Shown here: one piece after another, positions 11,192 through 21,708 of the stretch | How positions within the stretch are numbered: the first letter of the stretch is position 1 | Layout of the letters: the number at the start of each line of letters is the position of its first letter | Notes under the pieces: generated by a model | The model's input: the letters and a program-made list of their open reading frames with translations, nothing else | Database searches by the model: none | Told to the model about the DNA's origin: nothing | Translations under genes and position numbers: made by a program | DNA from: Gonapodya prolifera JEL478 | Taxonomy: Eukaryota > Monoblepharomycota > Monoblepharidomycetes > Monoblepharidales > Gonapodyaceae | Length of the DNA stretch: 64,000 nucleotides | Direction: 5' to 3' | Assembly (NCBI GenBank): GCA_001574975.1 | Contig: KQ965734.1 | Span: 325,971-389,970, forward strand

Positions 11192-13305
11192 TCACCAAAT
11201 GTATCTGAAGCTCAACGCCCTGTCGCCGAGCTTAGGCGCATCTTCTTTCAAGTATCGGGCCTTCTCCTTCTCGTCCAACTTTGACCACTTGCGCTCCCTC
11301 AACCGGTTCAAGAAGCCCAACTGGATTCTTCGCAGGATGACAATGGTGATAGCGACTGCAAGGAGTCCAATGGATGTTCCCAGCGCACGACGGAAGCCAG
11401 GCTTGTCATCTGTATCAGAGAGAGGGTGAATGAGCAACGCAACATAGATCAGAAAAGGCGAATGCTCACCGTCTCGGTAGATCCAGACACCGAAGGCACT
11501 GGAGATGTTGACGGAGATGATGTACATGGAGAAGATGATGGCACGTTTTCCATTTGGGGCAACGTTGGCTGCTTGCCAGCTCGCGTTCACAGCATGCCAA
11601 GGAAGGAAGAAGCCGACAGTCCAGATGAGCGAGAAGTAGGCGCCCGCTTGTGATTTCGAGGCGGGGATAGCAAGGTTCAGGACGTATCCAAGGAGAAGAC
11701 CGGTCATGCCAAAAACGATAATCTGCAAGAGCACACATCAGTTTGATGCCTTGCGTCAAGAGGTTCCTTGGTCGCTCAAACGTACCGTCCATTTAGTCTT
11801 GTACCGGTCTGCAACGTAACCTTGAATAAGTTGGTTGAAAAGGTGGAAAACTGATGACAATCAGCTAGTTAGCACCAAGAAAAACATTCCAACGTGAAAA
11901 GGCTGACATACCTTGTCCTGGGATTGTAAGAACGTTTGAGAGGAGTGCATCAAATCCGAAAGATTGAATGATGAGCGGCGAGTACAAGCTGAACCCGGCG
12001 GTAACGAATTGGTTGATGAAAGCGAAGATCAAGTTGGGCCAAACGTTCCAGTCGCTGATAGCAGCCCAGACATCGCGGAGGGGCACGAATTGTTTCTCCT
12101 TGATAGCCTTCGTCGGGTCGTCCTTGATGATGCGAGTCACTGCGAGCTTACGTTCCCGCTCAGAGAGGCGCAGGTTGTATTGCGGAACTTCCTGGAGAAG
12201 CCAGAACGCAGATATTCCTGCAAGAACTGTGGCCGCGCCCCTATGAACGAGATTGAACTTCAACTCAGTGTTTCAACTCAACGAAAGATGCACAAAACTC
12301 ACTCGAGTCCGAACAGCCATTGCCACCCGTGGAGGCCGGCAATGCCGTCCATCCGAAGGATTCCGAACGCCAGAAGACCACTGAACGAGGACGCGAGGTT
12401 GTTGCATGCCCAGAAATATGCCAAGCGGGTCGCGAGTTCCCCCCTCTTGTAATAGAAAGACAGGTACAGGACGACTCCGGGAATCCATCCAGCCTCGAAA
12501 GCTCCGATCAGGAAACGGGTGGCGAGGAAACCGTTGGGTTCGCTAATGAACATTTGGAAAGTGGACACGAGTCCCCAGCCAATCATCAAGAATGGTAACC
12601 AGCGCTTTCAACACGGAGGAAGTTCACTGTTGGATATGAGGCTTGCGACGAGACAGGGACCTGAATTACTCACGTGGGCGCCAACTTTTTGAATAACCTG
12701 ACAAACCATTGAATAGAACGTTAGCGTTTGGCATTCAAACCAGCAAAAGGCGATAGAACGACGCACCATGTTCGACGGAATTTCGAAAACGCAAAAACCA
12801 ACCAGTAGCATGGTTGAACCCAAGTTTATTGTGTCAAGAGTCGCGTGTATGCTTTTTGAACAACGAGTGCACGAAAATTACTTTCTAGCTCGAAAGTTCG
12901 GGAGCCTCAAGATGTACTTACGTAGCCGTAAAGTTGTTGGTAAGGGCGTTACTGATGTTGAATCGGTCAAGGTTCTAGTGCATTCCGACAGTTAAGAACC
13001 GTGAGAACGTTGAAAAGCGTGACGTTTGGACTCACCAAGAAGATGAACAGAAAAATGATGACTGGCATGACGGTGAAGTCAAACTTTCGAACGAGCTGTT
13101 TCTCTTCCTCCTCGGTCCAAACAAGGCTGGGTTCCCATCCCGGCGTGTCGGGATCTACAACAACCACATGAATAATGATCGAAGGGATTGATCGAGTCCA
13201 AACTCCATTCTCACCAACGAGTGATAGCTGATTCTCGTAAGCATCATCTTCAGCTGGCGCGAGGTTGTCCGTCGCGAGAAACACCTTCTTTTCAGCTTCG
13301 ACCAT
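11192..13305 (-). CDS. MFS transporter, allantoate/nicotinate permease-like (copy 2)
   Basis: Ten exons on the minus strand: 13305-13215, 13154-13036, 12974-12922, 12851-12767, 12697-12674, 12604-12303, 12240-11912, 11850-11786, 11722-11470 and 11409-11192, 512 residues. Exon lengths match copy 1 one for one except where one copy has an extra intron. The same marks are present: LDRFNISNALTNNF, GAFEAGWIPG, IIKDDPTKAI and a conserved end LGDRALSFRYIW. Protein identity to copy 1 is high through the membrane segments and lower in the first 40 residues, the usual pattern for tandem paralogues that keep substrate class but diverge at the cytosolic N-terminus. Twelve-helix plasma-membrane proton symporter is inferred from family. 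Confidence 0.9.
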
Positions 13306-13774
13306 GTTGAGATTGACTCAGGGGCGATGCCAAGAACGAGACCGCGTAAGTTGAATGGAATCGGGAGAGTGATTGTCGAGTTTTTCTTGCATTTCCGGTC
13401 GCCTTTTAGAGTGGTCGATTGCCAATTTCGCAATATAAGATTACCCGGCAATTGAGCCGGATCCTTCAACGTTCTGACGCAATAATCGATCGGTGGGGAA
13501 ATTCTCCGACAAGAAAAAGGCGAATCTCGACCCCGAAGCAAGCGAAAGATTGGTCACGAGAAGACGGTGAGGAGAAGGAAACAACTGAATGCATCTCACC
13601 CCATCGCCCCGCATTTTGCACCTTCCCCTTCGCGGAAACGATGAGAGGTTATAAAAGAAGTGCGTTGCAGCTGTGTGACTTAACAAATGGGTATCCACTG
13701 ACTATCCACATGTCTATAAACATTTGTAGAAAAGCATCTTTCTTTTGCTTGGGAAGAAACCGGTGCTCTCCAGA
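13306..13774. other. Intergenic spacer
   Basis: About 470 bases upstream of transporter copy 2 and downstream of the RING gene (both minus). Presumed promoter of copy 2. Only short overlapping frames without family resemblance. Confidence 0.4.
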
Positions 13775-14698
13775 CTAAACCATCTCTCCCGGGGCCGGAC
13801 TTGGATTCGCCGTTCGTCTCAGGCTCCGACTGGCAACAATCAGCTTCAATCGACGAGCATACCGCGAGATAGTGTAAGGATCGGTCGAAACATCTGGCGT
13901 CGACGATTCCGGTGAGTCCACGGTCTCTGCCAGTTTCATGAGATCTACGGCAGGGTGCTTGCAGAGGGGGCAAGCCACATTCCGAGTTGTAAGCCAAGGG
14001 TCGAGGCACGAAGCGTGGAATTCGTGCGTGCAAGAGAGCTTGCGAAGAACGTCACTCCCCACGTATCTTTCCAAGCATATGGGGCAGCTCGGCAGTGACA
14101 TGGAGGAAGCAACAGATGGGGCGATTGAGGGGCGACGTTGTTTCGCGGTTTCTTCTGGTGGAGTCTGAGTGGTGTCAGAGCAATCACTTGCAAGATCGCA
14201 ATGCTCTTCGAAAACGCGGGTTGGTATGGATTTTAGCATCTTTTCGGTGCGATATAGAGAGAGTTTAGTCGTTAAGAAACTGCGGCACGCTTCTTTCAAT
14301 TCTTACGAGTTCTGTAAGGACAGTTGGTTGCTTTTCCCCATTCGCCACGCCTTCGGGTGAAATTGGGCGTGGATGCAAGCTGTCAAAGGTTTGATTCGCT
14401 AAGGAGGGGTGTCTAACAAAACAATCACGTTTAAAACTCACTGTGTCCACAAAGCCCGCACAATCCCCGCAAAAATGACGCCTAGGCGGCACGAATCGTC
14501 GAAAATCGCGGAAAATTTTAGGGAAATCCACGTTGTGGAAGGGCTGTTGCTGACTAACAGCGACTCACCACCCAAACACGCGCACAGGAACATCAACAGA
14601 CTTTGCGACATGACGGCATCCTTTGATATGACAACCGTCGTTGCGCTGCCGTCAGCAGCCGCACCATTCACTTGGAAACCGTACGCGTCGTCGGACAT
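13775..14698 (-). CDS. Membrane-anchored RING-H2 ubiquitin ligase
   Basis: Exons 14698-14569, 14481-14442 and 14279-13775 join in phase, 224 residues. A single hydrophobic segment at residues 34-52 (SLLMFLCACLGGVIFAGIV) is split across the first intron. The RING-H2 domain is complete: CPICL, then LSCTHEFHASCLDPWL, then CPLCKH, giving the Cys3-His2-Cys3 ligand set, with a Trp at the usual E2-contact position. The tail of about 70 residues is Ser/Pro-rich with a basic patch. One TM plus cytosolic RING-H2 is the layout of membrane-bound E3 ligases that ubiquitinate other membrane proteins; substrate and compartment are unknown. No cleavable signal peptide is obvious, so an N-out/C-in anchor is most likely. 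Confidence 0.85.
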
Positions 14699-15280
14699 TA
14701 TCGGCAGGGATTTCAGAAAATCGGTGAATCGCGGGGAAAAATCGATATATGCTGACTGGAGCGCAGTTTTCTGTATGCGCTGGATGAATTTATCGACGGA
14801 TCGTGGAGTTTGCAAGTGTGGGGAAATTTTGTTGCTCCAGGGTCAACCAGACTGTGCCACACAAGGGGGCGGGAAGCAACGTTCCATTTTGTGTTTCCTT
14901 TCCTCATTTTTTCCCTTTTATGTACAGAAGAGAATATATAAACTTCATAATTAAGCTAATTTCACCCTGTAAGTGTCCAGTTGTACCGTGTATGTGTTGT
15001 ATCCAGGAATCGACCAGCGACTTTTTAGTGTCTGTAGTGAGATGCGTCCAGCGCTCGTGTATGCAATAGTGCAGTGTGCTTAGAAAGACAGTGTACTCCA
15101 AGGAGACAGAGACGTCCGGCGTCTCTCCTCGCTTCTTCCCCGCTCGATTTGCAAACAACACGAGCGACCAGCTTCCAGAAAACACAAACCCTCAGTCCAA
15201 AGAAAGGAAAACACCACACCGCCTTCCAGCTCTCCCTTTCGTATCGCCCATCATTCTGCGCCACAACACATGCTGCGTCA
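14699..15280. other. Intergenic spacer
   Basis: About 580 bases upstream of the RING gene and downstream of the next minus-strand gene. It includes an AT-rich stretch around 14890-14960. No supported gene. Confidence 0.4.
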
Positions 15281-17137
15281 CTACCAGCCCTCCACTGCAA
15301 ACCCTGGCTCAATCCCGACAGGACTTGTCCCTCCGCTGAGCCACCTCGGCGAGGAAGGATCTCCGGGAAAGCACGCCACCCTTCCCGCAGACCTGGCCCG
15401 TCTTACTCTGGCTTCCGCAGCCGTCCATGGACCTGGTGAGTAAGGTGCTGACGCCGAGTCCGGATCAGCGCTGCGAGGGCCTCCACACTGAGACACCGAA
15501 TCCGACGGAGCGGGACTCGGTGTGGCGATGGGGCTGACGTCTTCGCGGGGGAATGGGGAACGGGGGTATGATCGAGAGGCGTTTGAGCGGAGAAGTTGGT
15601 ACGCCGGGGCTCCCACACGAGGTGCGGCAGCGGGGGGGAGGAGGTAGCGCGATGATTGTGGATGGGGAGAGTTCCCGGGGGATGGAAGGGTGGAGTTTAG
15701 GGTCGCGGCGGAAAGTGGCGAGGACCTTTGCTGGTGCCTTTGTTGTGCGATGCGAGGTTTGATATGCATCAGGCACTCTCGAAACATTGTAAAACACCCA
15801 CCTCGTCCAATCTGTCGTGATGATCGTGAACACGGGTTTGTCGCTTGCCGGCGGGGACGATCCAAACACCTCTTCCCACCGCTCGCTATCCTTATCTTTG
15901 GTCGCCCTGTCACCCCCGACGGCTGGAGTCGCCAGAGGCGCCGTCTTCTCGCCAACCGCAGTGGACCCACTTCCGACACTGGAAACCGCCGTTGCGCCAG
16001 TTCCGCTCCATCCCACACTTGCCGCGGAGAGCCTTCGCGAACCCATGATGGAGCTGGGGAACGACAAGTAGGTGGTGGACGTCACGGGCTTGGACGGCGC
16101 GCTGAGGCGGTGCGGTCTGGATGACGACGTCGCCCCGGCCGAGTCGGCGGCGGTGGCCGTCACGGCTGCCCTTCGAGCCTGCTCGAGGCGTGCCATGTCG
16201 GTCACGACCGTCAGGTTTGGCCGCGGCTTGTTGGAGCGGTTTCCGGGTCGACGTGTGGGCATGGAGCGGTTACGGAACAGATCGGCGGGCTCCTTGGGAG
16301 CTTCGTCGGGGTCTTCGGGGAATGAACGGGATGGAGTGATGGTAGGTCGGGTCACCTGGACGACGCACGAGGGTTGTATGCATCAAATGAGAGTTCTATG
16401 CATAAACAATCTCAGTTTTAGGGCAGGCGTACCTGATTGGACCACGCCGTGTGACCAGCGGCCCTCGGAAGGTTCAAGGACAAAGCTCGACCAATGTTTG
16501 CACCACTAAGCTTTCCGCGCCCGATGTCCTCCGGCTCGACCAGCGATACGGAGGTGGACGATTCCAGTCTTGGCCATGCACCAAATTCCGATGGCTCGCA
16601 GACGGGTGCGCAGGACGAAACAAGTCGACTCAGCGGTGTTCGGTCGGAGCTGACAAGACCAACTCCTTCCACGAAAAGGCCGCGAGATGTAACGGATTCT
16701 TCAGTGGGCGTTACGGCAGCTCCTCTGGACGCAGCCCAGAACGGGGGCAGGGGCGGAGATGCCGGTTTGAGATGAGCACGACGGGACGAATGTTGAAGTG
16801 AGGAGGACAATGACGGATCCGCCAGAGACTGGCCGGCAGTCTCAGCAGAAGCCGCAGTTTGGTCGGATGAGGAGAAGGTCAGGAATGCGGAGAACATGGA
16901 GACAAGGGATGGGAGGGCGCCTCCTCTGGAGGTCTCGGGAGGCGGCGGTGCAGCTGTGGCGTTCTCAGTTGCTTCTGGGTGGGCTTGCGAGCGTCTCTGT
17001 TCGGCAAGGTCTGAAGCTAGCGAAAGAGCGCTCTGATCGGAGATGGAGGAGGGGGGTGTTGATGGCGTCAGAACAAGGCCGAGGGATCCGGGGGCGCCGC
17101 GCTCGGACGGGGTCATGTTATGACGCAGGGTCGCCAT
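15281..17137 (-). CDS. Unrecognised Ser/Pro-rich regulatory-type protein
   Basis: Exons 17137-16433, 16355-15802 and 15737-15281 keep phase, 571 residues. Most of the chain is Ser/Pro/Ala-rich and predicted disordered, with basic patches (TRRPGNRSNKPRP) and many SP/TP sites that would suit kinase regulation. The only segment with folded character is around residues 395-420 (WEEVFGSSPP, then KPVFTIITTDWTR), where VFTIITTD faintly resembles the first strand of a PAS domain; this is too weak to name. An upstream in-frame ATG at 17251 exists; 17137 is chosen because the stretch before it looks untranslated. The third exon is read in the frame forced by the splice phase; the unspliced frame also stays open to 15465, so the C-terminal end is the least certain part. 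Confidence 0.5.
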
Positions 17138-18522
17138 GGTGTGTGAAGCGATGATTGTGCAGCAGCGAGTGGATTCTCCAGGTGGCTGGGGGACGATGGC
17201 TTGTAGGGTTGGCGTGGCAGGGTTTTTTTGCGAGAGAGGGGAAATCAGCACCCGATGAGCGCGCGACGGTCAGCCGATGGCACGCGGGGCAGCAGCGCAA
17301 TCTCGCGCACTCACCAATCCGAGATTTCGCTGCGCGCGTGGGTTGCGTTGGGGGTAACGGAGGTGGACGGAAAGGTGGAGGGAGGGAGGCACTGCGGTCT
17401 GGTGTTGTTGTTTTGTGACTTCGTGAGGATCCAACGGACTGAGGGCGCTCTTTTTTTCTCGTGCGACGTGGTCATCAGAAAACTTAATATACCAGGTACA
17501 TTCGTGCGGGGGAGTTCGCTGCATTTTTTACAGAGTTGCACGGGCCTCAACACGACGGTGAGGTGAACCCGCCGCTACAGAACAACAATAAACAGAACGA
17601 ACCCGAAAGGTCTCAACCGCACATCTGAATCAAAACATTGGCCGTCATGGCTTTCACACTACTATTCAAGACCGGGCACATTTTTTATCCAAAACAAAAG
17701 CCGTCCGACCTGCTTCGAGATGCATGCCGTTGGCAACGGATTCATTATTTTCGCACGGCAACGTAGCTAGCTGCCGTCCTTAGGAACTCCGCTTTGCAGT
17801 TAGTTCACACGGGTTGGACGAGACGAACGTTTCCACGTGCTAAACAATGGCATAGAAGCGTTCACCCCACTCAACGCATTCCCAGCAATACAATACTCTC
17901 TCCACCACCTTCACGTGCTTTAAAAAGTCTAAGCGTGTTCCAAGCAACCCCATCTGCCGCAAAAACACTCGGCAATATCTCCCCCACCACCACTTCTGTC
18001 CCTTCCCCACCAGCCATTCCCACCCCCACAGCCTCGCACAAGCCACTACTTGACCCTCGCATTCCCAGGGCGCGAATGAGGGGGTGAGTGGCAGTGCGCC
18101 GTCCTTTCTTCCCCCCACATCCACCGGCCCTTCCTGCCTGACCGGCCGCCCCCAAAACACAAGCCACCGCCGCCCTACGACAGTGTCGTAAGAGTTTCGT
18201 GTGGGTGGTGGCAAGTTGAGCGCGGCTGTGTCCGACAGGTAGGGTACCGGGTTGTCCAGGGAAGGTGGGGAAACGAGTTGGTGTGAGCGAGACGTGCGTG
18301 TTGGAGGGCCGGTGGAATTTGCTTCCGTGGAAAAAAAGGCCAACCGTTCATTCACTCTCGGCACTCTCGGCACTTTCTATTTATACAAATGATTTTCATC
18401 GCACAAAATTATAACTCAATCTCGATACCATTTCCATGGACCACTTCAATATCCCTCCCGTACCATGCAACTCGAAAAGCACACACGTCTATAATTAAAA
18501 GCAATCCCCCCACACAAACTGC
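17138..18522. other. Intergenic region
   Basis: About 1.4 kb. It carries the promoter side of the 15281-17137 gene. Short frames on both strands overlap and show no domain. There is an AT-richer part near 18370-18500. No supported gene. Confidence 0.35.
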
Positions 18523-19586
18523 CTACGGGCTGTACGCCGGCGCAGCGCCCGCGGGTGTGTACGGAGGTAAGGGGCCTTGTTCTTGTCCCACCACGATACC
18601 CGCTGGAACGGTGCAAGAGGCACAAAAGTGTGAGAGCCGTGTCACGGAAACATCAGAGCGCCCCCCTATACCCCTAGCACGAACCAGACACAAGACTCTG
18701 CTGCCTAGCCAAGTCAAGGGGGTCCACTTGCGCGTCTGAGCGGAGCGACTCGGCGACGGCGGCTTTGATGGCGACCTTTTGAGATAGCGGGGTGCAATGG
18801 AGCGGTGGGGCGGTCCAGCACGGTGAGAAGACAGGAGCGGAGAAGGAAGCAAAAGCAACCCTCACCTCTTCAGCCTTCCTGGCCTTCCGCTCCCACTTCA
18901 TCTGCTGCCACACGAAATGGAAGTACCTGTTTTCCACCAACCGGTCGTTATCGACCACGTCGCGGTGTCGGCGCGTCCAACCGGCAGCGTGTGCTCACCC
19001 TAGTACGGCGTCCTGGTTGTCAGCATGTCAGCGTGTCAGCGTGGCACCTTCACAAGAGCAACAAGATGAAATAAAAACGCACCTGCCCGAACACAACGTC
19101 CATGATGGAATATTTCCGGTCGGGGTTGTTGACCTGCAGAGCGCGTTCACGTCAGAACAAGACCCATCCCCCACCCAACATCGCACCCTCGCCGGCATCG
19201 CGCTTCGAATCATACAACGCGACGATAGCGAAAAACTCGCGCCGCGGCCGCCGGTGACGCGTTTCCCAGCGTCAGGACCAAATCCAAAATCCACCGGCAC
19301 CTGCTTCCGCCAGGCATTATTCCACCACGCAGTCGCTCTTCCCGCCTTCCCCGCCTTCCTTCCCGTTCTCATTCACCACCCGGTTTCCCAGCACATCCAT
19401 CGCCTCCCCTGGCATCCCGTGCGCCGTCTGCATCCACTCCCAGCGCCTGTGCGCCGTGTGCCCCACACAGTTCCGATGCTCCGATCGACCACCCACGTTG
19501 GCACTCCGCAGCCGGTCCGGATCCTGCAGCGCCAGGAGCTGGATTTCTTTCAGTTGCTTCGGGGTCGGGGACGCGGGGGTGGCCAT
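18523..19586 (-). CDS. Doubtful hypothetical gene
   Basis: Several minus-strand pieces look protein-like and are flanked by good splice signals: 19586 to about 19497 (starts MATPASPTPKQLKEIQLLAL), one near 19131-19081 (VNNPDRKYSIMDVVFGQ before GTGCGT), and one near 18980-18867 (RLVENRYFHFVWQQMKWERK before GTGAGG), followed by a piece with VAIKAAVAESLRSDAQ. I could not close all joins in phase, so exon borders are not given. The 325-residue plus-strand frame at 18792-19769 covers the same DNA and is the competing reading; it lacks any recognisable motif. Function unknown. Confidence 0.3.
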
Positions 19587-21708
19587 TGGTGCGGATGGGG
19601 GGATTGGTCGACGAGCTGGGAGAGCGATTTAGAGTTGTGCAGCCGACACTCGTGTCCCCCCCCCCGTTTTCGGCCCATTAATTCGGCGCCACATGTAACA
19701 TTTATTTATGTAATGGAAGTAAATTGGAGGAAGAAAAGAGCGCGTGATGAGGGGACGGCGGTTTTTTGAGTGCGGCGTAGCTGGGGATTGTCGATTGTAT
19801 ACAACAAAGACACAACGGATGGCCGGAGTGCACCGGCAATTTCACACTCTGGCTCTTTCGAGCATGGTGTAGCGTTGCGGGAAGCGAATGGTGGGCAGGA
19901 CACGAGGGACGAAGTGCATCCGCGTACTCATCATCTGGTCCACTTCCATTTTCCGCCTACGGGAAATAAATCATGGGAGGAAATCAGTGCATTACTAGCA
20001 AATGGTTGGTTTCGAGCGTGGTGTAGCGTTTCGAGAAGTGAATGATGGGCAGGACACGACGTATGGAGCGCGCACGGACACTCATGCTCTGACCCAGCGT
20101 CTCTGGAGACTCGTTGCGCAAATAATCGTGCTGTCCATTTTGATGATCTATTTTGATGACGGGCACCCGCTATTGCCCTTTACCCACCTGTGCACCATGA
20201 ATGGGGACAGATGGGGACGTGGCAACACTCGAGGACTGTTGAGCAGTCGGTGGAGTGGGTGGGCTTGAACTTTGAGCTCGGGAAAGTAGAGCGGCCGTCG
20301 GGGTATTGGGGTAACGGATGGATTGGGGGTGTCCGGGTCTTGTTGACCCGTTGACTGCATTACTTTTGGAAAGGATCAGCGTTTTTTTGTTATAAATTTA
20401 CAGTCAGGAAGTACAGAGTAAAGAAGTAAGATTAATTTCGATTTCCAAAAACGGATTGCACACCGGTGTGGCTATTGTTTGGTTTTGTTTTGGGGGCGCA
20501 CTTCCCGTTTGTAACAAAATGTACCGGCAGTTTCGTTCCGAGGACAAAGCAGTAGGGAGTACACGCAATGTATACGGGGGAAGACACTGCGGAAAGAGAG
20601 CAGTTGAATGCGATTGATTACAGATATTTGGAGGGTAATAATAAATGAGACGCTAGCTGATTTTGCCGGGAGGCGCAAGTGCGTTGAGTCCGATGAGTAG
20701 GGACTGCGTCCCTTGATTCGGAAGACTGCGAATTCTGGGCGTGGAGTGCTGGGAATGTGCCGGGATGAGGGGAAAACAGACTCGCGAGCCTGGCTGTGGG
20801 GTGTGGGTGGGGGGGAATAGGCGTGGGAGGTGCAGAAAGCGCGATGGAATGCGTGGTCACGTGGTGCGTGTAAACACATTCAGGCTGAATTATTCGCTGA
20901 CCCGCCTTTCTTTGCGACCTGCGAGACGCCACTCGAGTGCACGCCATCCCGGATACGCACAGCGAGCAGAGCGCAGGTGAGCAGACGCAGGGCACGGCGA
21001 CGCGGAGGAGACACGGCTGCGGGAGGGGGAAGAGAAGTGGAGGGGAAAATGGGGACACTTTCCAAAAGGGGGTGAGAATGGGTTGGATGGAGAGGGGGAC
21101 GCGGACGGGGACGGGACGCGCACGGGGGAGAGAGCGGGGAGAGGAAAGGGCGGATGGAGCAGTGGGAGGAAGGGAGAGTGCGGGAGCAGAGCGGAAGGCG
21201 GGTTTGACAGTGACAGGAAGGGACGGGTAGGATGCGGATGGAGACATCCGGACAAGGCCGGAGAAAGGAGGACAGCGGGAGAAAGAAGAGGGGACTTGAG
21301 TCATGGGAGAGTGCAAGGGTGTGTGTGTGTGTGCAGCCGGGAGTGTCCGTGTCTGAGTACAACGCGCGACTCAGTCCGTATACATGATTCGGATGGGGAT
21401 GGGTAGACCCCCAAAGTGCAGGAGAAAGAAAGACAGTGGGAGAGAGAGGGGAGGAAAGAGGGGCTGAGAGCGGGAGGGTGTGTGGGGGTAAAAGTGCTTG
21501 CATGGACAGTGGGCAGTTGATGACACAAAAACTCGGTCTGACAATATCTGCACCCGTAACCCATCCACGACACCCAACTGCACCCACTCCCACACTCCCA
21601 CCCCTCCTCGCACTTCCTCAAACTCCTCTGTTCACCACTGCCCCCCACATGCACCACCCCGAAATCCACATCCACACCACGACTTCACATTACCTCTTCC
21701 CAGCTGCG
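19587..21708. other. Long intergenic region with a diverged direct repeat
   Basis: About 2.1 kb upstream of the glycosyltransferase gene. The first part holds two copies of a 50-base repeat (listed separately); 20640-21500 is a purine-rich, low-complexity stretch that produces long but repetitive minus-strand frames. I see no gene with domain support. Confidence 0.4.
19857..20062 (+). repeat. Diverged direct repeat, about 50 bases, two copies
   Basis: Copies start near 19857 and 20011 and share TGGTGTAGCGTT, GAAG-GAATG and TGGGCAGGACACGA with scattered differences (about 85% by eye). Spacing is about 154 bases. Confidence 0.7.

Noticed and set aside
18792-19769. Plus-strand 325-residue frame
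   Set aside because: No domain, and its minus-strand counterpart has better splice-delimited pieces. Neither was considered strong.
20618-21593. Minus-strand Pro/Ser-rich frames
   Set aside because: They come from a purine-rich low-complexity stretch upstream of the glycosyltransferase and show no motif.
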